Shown: one piece after another, positions 25,359 through 32,392 of the stretch
How the letters are laid out: each line of letters starts with the position of its first letter
Numbering within the stretch: position 1 is the stretch's first letter
Source: Ameyamaea chiangmaiensis
Lineage (GTDB): Bacteria > Pseudomonadota > Alphaproteobacteria > Acetobacterales > Acetobacteraceae
Direction of reading: 5' to 3'
DNA: 62,199 bases
NCBI RefSeq assembly: GCF_025995235.1
Contig: NZ_BAPT01000002.1
Location: forward strand, 1 to 62,199
Made by a program: the position numbers and the translations under genes
The notes under the pieces: model-generated
Told to the model about the DNA's origin: nothing
The model's input: only the letters and a program-made list of their open reading frames with translations
Databases searched by the model: none

Positions 25359-26348
25359 TTAGTGCTCGCGCCCGAAACGCGTCCAGTCCTCGCCGCACAG
25401 CGCCCACACCAGCAGGGCCTTCTGCGCGTGCAGACGGTTTTCCGCTTCGTCGAAGACGGCGGACTGTGGCCCCTCGAACACCTCCTGTGTCACCTCGTCG
25501 CCGACATGGGCGGGCAGGCAATGCAGGAACAGCGCCTCGCGCGCGGCCAGGGCCATCAGGGCCGCGTCGACGCGATACGGCTCGAACCGTGCCAGACGCT
25601 CGGCCGATTCCCGATCGGACATGCTGACCCAGGTATCGGTGATGACGGCATCCGCTCCGCGAACGGCCGCGCGCGCATCGTGCGTCGTCTCGATCCGGGC
25701 ACCGTGCGCGCGGGCCCACGACACGGCGTCGGCGTCGGGCTCGTGCCCCGGCGGCGTCGCCAGTCGCAGCGTGAACCCGAAACGCGCGGCGGCTTCGATG
25801 AACGAGGTCGCGACGTTGTTGCCGTCACCGACCCAGGCCAGCGTCCGGCCGCCGATGCTGCCGCGATGTTCCTCGAACGTCAGGATGTCGGCCAGAATCT
25901 GCACGGGATGCGAGGCGGGCGTCAGTCCGTTGATGACCGGCACGCTGCTCCAGCGCGCCAGTTCGTGCAGGTCGTCGGTCTGGCCGGTGCGCAGCACGAT
26001 GACGTCGACCAGACGCGACAGCACGCGCGCCGTATCGGCGATCGTCTCGCCCCGGCCGAGCTGCATGTCCGAAGGCGACAGCACCACGACATCGCCGCCC
26101 AGCTGGCGCATGCCGACCTCGAACGACACGCGGGTGCGGGTGGAGGGCTGGCTGAGCATCAGGCCGAGATTGCGTCCGGCCAGAGGCAGGGCCGGGTGCA
26201 GGGGCCGCGCGCGATCGCGCTGCATGCGCTTGATCCCGGCGGCCACGTCGATGATCTGCCGCAGCGTGGTGCCGTCGAGATCGCGCAGGTCGAGAAAATG
26301 GCGCGGCGACAGGGGCTGCGCGGGGGGAAGGGACATCGCGGCGCTCAA
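25359..26348 (-). CDS. argF: Ornithine carbamoyltransferase
   Basis: The 329-residue enzyme makes citrulline from ornithine and carbamoyl phosphate in arginine synthesis. The carbamoyl-phosphate site STRTRVSFE, the HPVQ loop, the ornithine-binding SMSDRES region and HCLPAH are all present. The likely start is TTG at 26348: an AGGAGG lies 7 bases upstream of it, while the first ATG (26336) is 19 bases away. The TTG overlaps the argD stop by 4 bases, so argD and argF are translationally coupled. Confidence 0.95.
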   Translation of the reverse strand: MSAAMSLPPAQPLSPRHFLDLRDLDGTTLRQIIDVAAGIKRMQRDRARPLHPALPLAGRNLGLMLSQPSTRTRVSFEVGMRQLGGDVVVLSPSDMQLGRGETIADTARVLSRLVDVIVLRTGQTDDLHELARWSSVPVINGLTPASHPVQILADILTFEEHRGSIGGRTLAWVGDGNNVATSFIEAAARFGFTLRLATPPGHEPDADAVSWARAHGARIETTHDARAAVRGADAVITDTWVSMSDRESAERLARFEPYRVDAALMALAAREALFLHCLPAHVGDEVTQEVFEGPQSAVFDEAENRLHAQKALLVWALCGEDWTRFGREH

Positions 26349-27547
26349 AGGGCGGCCTCCTGTTCACGTGTGGCGAGTGCCTCGAGGCTCGCGGCGGCGC
26401 GGTCGAGCATGGCCACGGCCTCGTCGCACTCGGCTTCGCTGACCACCAGCGGGGGCACCAGACGCAGGACGTTGTCGCCGGCGGTGACGCACAGCAGCCC
26501 CTCGGCCGCCGCGGCCGCCTGCACGGCCGCGACCGGCAGAACGCATTTCACGCCCAGAAGGAAACCGATGCCCCGCCGTTCGCTGAAGACCGTCGGATGA
26601 CGCGTGACGAGGCCGTCGAGGCCGCGCGCCAGACCGCCCGATACCGCCTGTACGCGCGCGAGGAAGCCTTCGCCCTCCAGCACGTCCATCACCGCGTTGC
26701 CCGCCGCGCAGGCCAGCGGATTGCCGCCGAAGGTGGAGCCATGGCTGCCGGGCGTCATGTGCACGGCCACGGCCTCGGTCGCCAGGATCGCGCCGAACGG
26801 AAAGCCGCCGCCGATCCCTTTGGCCAGCGACATCACGTCGGGGGTGACGCCCGACCATTCATAGGCGAACAGCCGCCCGGTCCGGCCCATGCCGGTCTGG
26901 ACCTCGTCAAAGCCCAGGAACAGCCCGAACTCGTCACACGCGGCGCGCAGTTCCTGCAGGAAGCGCGGGTCAGCCGGCTTGACGCCGCTCTCGCCCTGCA
27001 CGGGTTCGATCATGATGCCGGCCGTCTCGGCCGTGATGGCGGCGCGCACGGCGTTCATGTTGTTGAAGGGCACATGGTCGAAGCCGTCGAGCGGCGTTCC
27101 GAATCCGTCGAGGTAGGCCGGGTTACCGGTGGCGGCGAGCATGCCGAGCGTACGTCCGTGAAACGCGCCATTGAAACACAGCAGCCGCGTGCGTTCCGGG
27201 TGGCCGGACTTGGCCTGCGCACGGCGGATCATCTTGACCATGCCCTCGTTCGCTTCGGCGCCCGAGTTGCAGAAGAACACGCTGTCGGCGAACGAATGCG
27301 CCACCAGCCTCTCGGCCAGTGTCTCGGCTTCGGGTATCCGGTACAGGTTCGAGACATGCATCACCCGTGCCGCCTGTTCAGCGATGGCGCGGACCAGATG
27401 CGGATGACCGTGGCCGAGCGCGTTGACCGCGATTCCGGCGCCGAAGTCGAGGAATCGTCGCCCGTCTGCCGCGTACAGCCAGGCGCCCTCGCCCCGCTCG
27501 AAAGCGAGGTCGGCGCGGTTGAACGTAGGCATAAGGGCGGAGATCAT
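26345..27547 (-). CDS. argD: Acetylornithine aminotransferase
   Basis: The 400-residue class-III PLP aminotransferase converts N-acetylglutamate semialdehyde to N-acetylornithine and may also act on succinyl-diaminopimelate precursors. Recognisable parts are DFGAGIAVNALGHGHP near the N-terminus, FCNSGAEANEGM, FDEVQTGMGRTGRLFAYE, and MSLAKGIGGGFPFGA with the PLP lysine. The start could be the ATG at 27547 or the one at 27532; neither has a clear Shine-Dalgarno site. It is first in the argD-argF-small-hslO run and divergent from recX. Confidence 0.94.
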   Translation of the reverse strand: MISALMPTFNRADLAFERGEGAWLYAADGRRFLDFGAGIAVNALGHGHPHLVRAIAEQAARVMHVSNLYRIPEAETLAERLVAHSFADSVFFCNSGAEANEGMVKMIRRAQAKSGHPERTRLLCFNGAFHGRTLGMLAATGNPAYLDGFGTPLDGFDHVPFNNMNAVRAAITAETAGIMIEPVQGESGVKPADPRFLQELRAACDEFGLFLGFDEVQTGMGRTGRLFAYEWSGVTPDVMSLAKGIGGGFPFGAILATEAVAVHMTPGSHGSTFGGNPLACAAGNAVMDVLEGEGFLARVQAVSGGLARGLDGLVTRHPTVFSERRGIGFLLGVKCVLPVAAVQAAAAAEGLLCVTAGDNVLRLVPPLVVSEAECDEAVAMLDRAAASLEALATREQEAAL

Positions 27548-27738
27548 CGTGTGACTCGTACTCGTGTCGAGGGTGAAAGGAGGTCCGTAAACGGCAACAG
27601 CCCGCCGGGGAGGCGGGCGGACGTCCATCAACGGAACGGCCATGATGAGCCGCGTGGGACGTGCAAGTCAAATGTCGCGGCATCGTAAGATGTTGCGGCC
27701 GCTCGCCATTCGTCGCGCCTTGTGGCAGGGTCGCGCGC

Positions 27739-28395
27739 ATGCAGACCGAGGTGAAGCGCCCCACGGCCCCGCCCCGACCGCCTGACCGCGCGGCCCTGCG
27801 CGAGGCGGCGCTGGCCCATCTCGCCCGGTTCGCGGCGACCGAACGCGGTTTACGGCAGGTGTTGACGCGCCGGGTCGCGCGCTGGGCGCGTCGCGCCGTA
27901 GAGGCTGGTGTGGACGGCCAGGAAGCCGCGGCCTGTGCCGCTTCCCTGGCCCCTGAGATCACCGCCGTCGTGGCGGACATGGTGGGCATGGGCGCGGTGA
28001 ATGATGAAGCGTTCGCCGCCGCGCGGGCGCGCTCCCTGACGCGCACCGGCCGTTCGGCGCGCGCGATCGAGGCGCATCTGGCCGCGCGTGGGATCGGCGG
28101 CGCGCTGCGGGCCGACGCGCTGGCCGAGCGGGATGCGGCACTGGACGAGGCCGCGCCGGGGGTTGAGGCGGAGGTGCTTGCCGGTCTGGCGCTGGCCCGA
28201 CGACGCCGTCTTGGCCCGTTCCGGCCGCTTGCCGCCGATGATGAGGGCACCTCCGGACCGGACGAGGAGGGTCTGCGGCAGCGGGATCTGGGTGTTCTGG
28301 CCCGGGCCGGGTTTGCCCGCGATGTGGCGTTGCGTGTGATCGGGATGGAAGCGGAAGACGCGATGGCACTCGTGATCGCGCTGAAATCGTCATGA
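27739..28395 (+). CDS. recX: RecX regulatory protein
   Basis: The 218-residue, Arg/Ala-rich helical protein has the repeated three-helix layout of RecX, which binds RecA filaments and limits recombination and SOS activity. Supporting phrases are ALAHLARFAATERGLRQVL near the N-terminus, then AFAAARARSLTRTGRSARAIEAHL and the C-terminal FARDVALRVIGME. recA is not adjacent. The ATG at 27739 has an AGGG 8 bases upstream. The stop overlaps the next ATG by 4 bases. Confidence 0.82.
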   Translation: MQTEVKRPTAPPRPPDRAALREAALAHLARFAATERGLRQVLTRRVARWARRAVEAGVDGQEAAACAASLAPEITAVVADMVGMGAVNDEAFAAARARSLTRTGRSARAIEAHLAARGIGGALRADALAERDAALDEAAPGVEAEVLAGLALARRRRLGPFRPLAADDEGTSGPDEEGLRQRDLGVLARAGFARDVALRVIGMEAEDAMALVIALKSS

Positions 28396-28868
28396 TGATC
28401 GGTCGACGCCTGCGCGCCCTTGCGTTGTTGCCTGCCCTTCTGGGGCTTGCGGCGTGCGGCGGGGGTTATGATGGCGCCGTGCAATGCGCGCCCTATGCGC
28501 GTTCGGTCACCGGGCTGCGCCTGTCCGGCGCGGCGGCCGGCTGGTGGCGGCAGTCGAACGGCGTGTATGCCCATGCGCAGTCCCCGCGTTCGGGCGATGT
28601 GCTGGTGTTCCGTGCGACCTCGCGCATGCCGTCGGGGCATGTGTCGGTGGTGCGCCGGGTAGTCGGTGCGCGCACCGTTCTGGTCGATCAGGCGAACTGG
28701 CGGCCCGGGCGGGTGGAACATGGCGTGCCGGTGATCGATGTATCGCGGCGCAACGACTGGACGGCGGTCCGGGTCTGGTGGGGACCGATCGACGGCATCG
28801 GCACCCGGGTCTATCCGACCTACGGCTTTATCGAGCCCGTCGCGGCGCAACTGGCCGGGCTGTCCTGA
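28392..28868 (+). CDS. CHAP-domain lipoprotein (putative peptidoglycan hydrolase)
   Basis: The 158-residue protein has a lipoprotein signal ending in LAACGGG and a CHAP domain. The catalytic Cys lies in QCAPYARSVTG and the His in SGHVSVVRRV, followed by DQANW. CHAP enzymes cleave peptide or amide bonds in peptidoglycan. As a lipoprotein it should act in the periplasm on wall remodelling. The start overlaps recX by 4 bases. The size matches the small single-domain CHAP amidases of alphaproteobacteria. Confidence 0.82.
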   Translation: MMIGRRLRALALLPALLGLAACGGGYDGAVQCAPYARSVTGLRLSGAAAGWWRQSNGVYAHAQSPRSGDVLVFRATSRMPSGHVSVVRRVVGARTVLVDQANWRPGRVEHGVPVIDVSRRNDWTAVRVWWGPIDGIGTRVYPTYGFIEPVAAQLAGLS

Positions 28869-29011
28869 GGCCTGCGGCCGCTCCTTTGTCCTCCCTTTGC
28901 ATAATCGCTGCGAACACGCGATGCTTGCTTGCATGACGGCGTCTGCCGTTCCATGTGACGTGTGGTCATGCCGCATCGACACGCGGCGGCCACGTGAGCA
29001 AGGATTTTGCA

Positions 29012-29290
29012 ATGGGTAGCTTAAGCATCTGGCATTGGCTGATCGTGCTGGCGGTGGTGCTGGTTCTGTTCGGCGGCGGCAGCAAGATCAGCACGCTGAT
29101 GGGTGACTTCGCCAAGGGCATCAAGTCGTTCAAGAAGAACATGGCGGACGAGGACGAGTCGATGGAGGCGAGTGCCCGCGACGGCGGCCAGATCGCGCCG
29201 CCCGCCGCGCACGCCGCCACCACGGCACCGTACGGCGCGGCCGGGCAGCCGGGCGTGCAGTCCACCCATTCCGAACGCTCGGGCGGCTGA
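29012..29290 (+). CDS. tatA: Sec-independent translocase subunit TatA
   Basis: The 92-residue protein has the TatA form: one short N-terminal membrane helix (IWHWLIVLAVVLVLFGG), an amphipathic helix (GDFAKGIKSFKKNM), and an acidic then disordered tail. TatA multimers form the pore for folded proteins with twin-arginine signals. tatB and tatC are not next to it, which is common in alphaproteobacteria for a solitary tatA or a split operon. The ATG follows CAAGGA. mtnB begins 8 bases downstream. Confidence 0.93.
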   Translation: MGSLSIWHWLIVLAVVLVLFGGGSKISTLMGDFAKGIKSFKKNMADEDESMEASARDGGQIAPPAAHAATTAPYGAAGQPGVQSTHSERSGG

Positions 29291-29298
29291 TCGCCCCC

Positions 29299-29982
29299 AT
29301 GACGGTAAGCATGTGGGAACGGCCGGCGGCGACCGGGCACCGTGCGGCGACGCGGGGCGATGACGGCGCGTGGGCGCGCGCCTGCGACGCGATCGTCGCG
29401 GCGGGTCGACGGATGGACCAGCGCGGCTGGGTACCGGCCACGGCGGGCAACATCAGCGTGCGTCTGGCCGACGGCCGGATCGCGATCACGCGTTCGGGTG
29501 GCCACAAGGGCTTTCTCGACGCGGGCGGCGTGATGGAGGTCGATCCGGACGGGCGCGCGGTCGTCCCCGGCGAGCGGCCGAGTGCCGAGACGGGGCTGCA
29601 CACGCAGCTTTATGCCCACGATCGGGCGATCGGGGCGGTCCTGCACGGCCATTCGGTGGCGTCGACGGTCCTGTCGCTGGCGGGAGCCCCGGACGCGATC
29701 GTTCTGTCGGGCTATGAGGTCCAGAAGGTCTTCGCCGGACAGTCGACGCATGATGCGAGCGTGACGGTGCCCGTGTTCGACAACGACCAGGACATCGCGC
29801 GTCTGGCGACCGTGGTCGCGCCCCGTCTGGGGGCGATGCCGGCGGGTTATGTGATCCGGGGGCATGGCGTCTATGTCTGGGGTGGCGACATGCCGCAGGC
29901 GCTGGCGCGTCTCGAAGGGCTTGAATTCCTCCTGGGCTGCGAGCTGGCGCGACGGCAGATGAGCGCGGGAGCCGCTCCGTGA
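29299..29982 (+). CDS. mtnB: Methylthioribulose-1-phosphate dehydratase
   Basis: The 227-residue class-II aldolase-fold enzyme dehydrates methylthioribulose-1-phosphate to the diketo compound in methionine salvage. The phosphate site ATAGNISVR, the HGHSVAS zinc-binding histidines and a further His in IRGHGVYVWG are present. It overlaps mtnD by 4 bases (GTGA). Its partner MtnK is encoded 28 kb away, and MtnA is not in the window. Confidence 0.94.
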   Translation: MTVSMWERPAATGHRAATRGDDGAWARACDAIVAAGRRMDQRGWVPATAGNISVRLADGRIAITRSGGHKGFLDAGGVMEVDPDGRAVVPGERPSAETGLHTQLYAHDRAIGAVLHGHSVASTVLSLAGAPDAIVLSGYEVQKVFAGQSTHDASVTVPVFDNDQDIARLATVVAPRLGAMPAGYVIRGHGVYVWGGDMPQALARLEGLEFLLGCELARRQMSAGAAP

Positions 29983-30518
29983 GCTTTCTCAAACTCTATC
30001 GCGACGATGCGGCGGCCGCGCCGCTGCGCGAAACCGGCGACCCGCGCGAAATGGCCGAGCTGCTGAGGCCGATCAATGTCCGTTTCGAGCGCTGGGAGAG
30101 CCCGGTCGTGCCGCCGCGTGATGCCCCGGCCGATGAGATCCTGGCCGTCTACCGCCCCTATCTCGACGGTCTGATGGGCGAGACGGGGGCAGGGTCGGCG
30201 GACGTCATCCGCATCAATGCCGCCACCCCGAACAAGGCGGCCCTGCGCGAGAAATTCCTGTCCGAGCACACCCATTCCGAGGACGAGGTCCGCTTCTTCG
30301 TCCATGGCAGCGGCCATTTCGTGCTGCATGTGGACGGCCATGTCTATGACGTGGAATGCACCGAGGGCGACCTGATTTCCGTGCCCGAGGGCGTGTCGCA
30401 CTGGTTCGATGCCGGGCCGGATCCCGACGTGGTCGCCCTGCGTGTGTTCACCGACACGACGGGCTGGGTCGCGAACTATACCGGCGATCCGATCGCATCC
30501 CGATTCCCGGTGACCTGA
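29979..30518 (+). CDS. mtnD: Acireductone dioxygenase
   Basis: This 179-residue cupin oxidises the acireductone to the 2-keto acid precursor of methionine (iron form) or to an off-pathway product (nickel form). The metal site is clear: EHTHSEDEVRFFV carries two His and one Glu, and the later His is in GVSHWFDAG. The start is GTG overlapping the mtnB stop by 4 bases. It is followed 58 bases later by mtnC. Confidence 0.95.
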   Translation: MSFLKLYRDDAAAAPLRETGDPREMAELLRPINVRFERWESPVVPPRDAPADEILAVYRPYLDGLMGETGAGSADVIRINAATPNKAALREKFLSEHTHSEDEVRFFVHGSGHFVLHVDGHVYDVECTEGDLISVPEGVSHWFDAGPDPDVVALRVFTDTTGWVANYTGDPIASRFPVT

Positions 30519-30576
30519 CGCCGCGACGATCCGATGGTTGTTACCGTGACCCGACCCTAAGGTGCTCTGCCCGACA

Positions 30577-31278
30577 ATGTCTGTTTCTGCCGTCCGCCCC
30601 CGCCTCGTTCTCCTGGACATTGAAGGCACCACCGCGCCGGTGGCCTTTGTGCACGATGTTCTGTTCCCCTTCGCGCGCAGGGCGCTTCCCCGATTGCTGG
30701 TCGAGCATGCGGACGATCCGGCTGTGTGCGCGGCGGTCGCCGAGATCGCCCGCCTTGCACCTGATCAGGCGCCGATCGAGGTGCTGAACGGCTGGATGGA
30801 CCGGGATGAAAAGGTTGGTCCGCTGAAGGCGCTTCAGGGGATCGCGTGGCGGCAGGGTTACGAAAGCGGTGCACTGGTGGGGGCGCTGTATCCGGACACG
30901 TTGCCGGCCCTGCGTGCCTGGCAGGCGAACGGCCTGCGCCTGGCCGTCTATTCCTCGGGTTCGGCCGCGGCGCAGCGGCTGATCTACGGTCATACGACCG
31001 AGGGGAACGTGACGGGGTTGTTCGAGGGGTTCTTCGACCTTGCCGTCGGTGGCAAAAAAGAGGCGTCCAGTTATCGCGTCATCGCCGAACAGGTGGCGCT
31101 GGCGCCGTCGGAGATCGTGTTCTTCTCCGACGTCGTGGCGGAACTCGATGCGGCGTCTGCGGCCGGATTGCTGGTGGCGCAGATCGCCCGCCCCGAGGAT
31201 GGGACCGTCCCTGGTTCCCGCTACCCGGTGTTTGCCGACCTTCCATCGGCCGGCCGCACCTTCGGTCTGGCCGCATGA
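30577..31278 (+). CDS. mtnC: Enolase-phosphatase E1
   Basis: The 233-residue HAD-family enzyme enolises and then dephosphorylates diketo-methylthiopentyl-1-phosphate in methionine salvage. The nucleophile motif is LLDIEGTTAPVAFV, the second motif is VYSSGSAAAQ and the metal-binding motif is VFFSDVVAELDAA. The ATG at 30577 is preferred over a GTG at 30562. The stop overlaps the ribF ATG by 4 bases. mtnB, mtnD and mtnC form one operon. Confidence 0.94.
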   Translation: MSVSAVRPRLVLLDIEGTTAPVAFVHDVLFPFARRALPRLLVEHADDPAVCAAVAEIARLAPDQAPIEVLNGWMDRDEKVGPLKALQGIAWRQGYESGALVGALYPDTLPALRAWQANGLRLAVYSSGSAAAQRLIYGHTTEGNVTGLFEGFFDLAVGGKKEASSYRVIAEQVALAPSEIVFFSDVVAELDAASAAGLLVAQIARPEDGTVPGSRYPVFADLPSAGRTFGLAA

Positions 31279-32216
31279 CGGCGACGCTGCACACCGACTG
31301 GCGAGCCATCCCGCCCGAAGCGCGCGGGTGTGTGGCGGCGATCGGAAATTTCGACGGCGTGCATCTTGGTCATGCGCATCTGATTCATACGCTGCATGCC
31401 GCCCGGCCCGACGCGCCGCTGGCGGTGGTGACGTTCGAGCCGCATCCGCGCAGCTTCTTCCGCCCGCAGGACCCGCCTTTTCGCCTGACCTCGGCCGAGG
31501 AGCGGCGCGCGGCGCTGGGCGCTCTGGGGGTCCGGCACGTGTTTCAGGTCCGCTTCGATGCCGCGTTTTCGCACCTGGCGCCCGAGCAGTTCGTCAACGA
31601 CGTCCTGCATGATGCGCTCGGGCTGGTGCATGTCGGGTGCGGACAGGATTTTGCCTTCGGTCATAGGCGGGGCGGCAGCGGCACGTTCTTGTCCGAGCGG
31701 CTGAGCGAACTCGGTGTTGGCCTCACGGTGGTGCCGCCTCTGTCCGATGTCGGAGGGCCGTTCTCATCGACCCGGATCCGGCGCCTGTTGCAGGAAGGCT
31801 ATCCCGAGCGTGCGGCCGAAGAGCTGGGGCGGCCCTTCGCCATTCGCGGCGAGGTGCAGCACGGCGACAAGCGCGGCCGCCAGCTTGGCTTTCCGACGGC
31901 CAATATCCCGTTGGGCGAACATCTGGAGCCCGCGCGTGGCGTCTATGCCGCCACGGTGCGCCTGCCCGATGGTCGTACGTTCGGGGGTGTAGCCAATATC
32001 GGCCGCCGTCCCACCGTCAATGACGGGCGCGAAAGCCGGCTGGAGGTCAATCTGTTCGATTTCCAGGACGATCTGTACGGTCAGACCCTGTCGGTCGCGC
32101 TGCACACCATGCTGCGCGAAGAGCGGCGATTCTCCGGGCTGGACGAACTCAAGGCCCAGATCGCGACCGATGCCCGCACGGCCATGGCCTATCTGGAGCG
32201 GCAGCGCGGCGCTTGA
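31275..32216 (+). CDS. ribF: Bifunctional riboflavin kinase/FAD synthetase
   Basis: The 313-residue enzyme makes FMN and FAD from riboflavin. The N-terminal FAD synthetase domain has the nucleotidyltransferase motif IGNFDGVHLGHAHL and the signature SSTRIRRLL. The C-terminal riboflavin kinase domain starts around GEVQHGDKRGRQLGFPTANI and includes ANIGRRPT. The start overlaps mtnC. It precedes ileS and lspA, a common bacterial gene order (ribF-ileS-lspA). Confidence 0.96.
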   Translation: MTATLHTDWRAIPPEARGCVAAIGNFDGVHLGHAHLIHTLHAARPDAPLAVVTFEPHPRSFFRPQDPPFRLTSAEERRAALGALGVRHVFQVRFDAAFSHLAPEQFVNDVLHDALGLVHVGCGQDFAFGHRRGGSGTFLSERLSELGVGLTVVPPLSDVGGPFSSTRIRRLLQEGYPERAAEELGRPFAIRGEVQHGDKRGRQLGFPTANIPLGEHLEPARGVYAATVRLPDGRTFGGVANIGRRPTVNDGRESRLEVNLFDFQDDLYGQTLSVALHTMLREERRFSGLDELKAQIATDARTAMAYLERQRGA

Positions 32217-32392
32217 CCCGTGCCGCCGCTGGTCCGCATATGGCTTGCCTGCCGGGGTTTCTGATCCCGATAGTGTCCGCGCCGGTCTTGCCGCCGGTGT
32301 TCTCCGGGCCGATGCGCCGCGCGAAACCGGCCGCCGCCGGGACGCGGGCCGAAGCCCAGTTTCTGACCCACGCAACGATGGCCCGCTGATCC

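Noticed and set aside
23949..26600. Open frame of 883 codons on the plus strand
   Set aside because: It lies opposite hslO, the small gene, argF and part of argD, and its translation has no recognisable fold. It is an antisense shadow.
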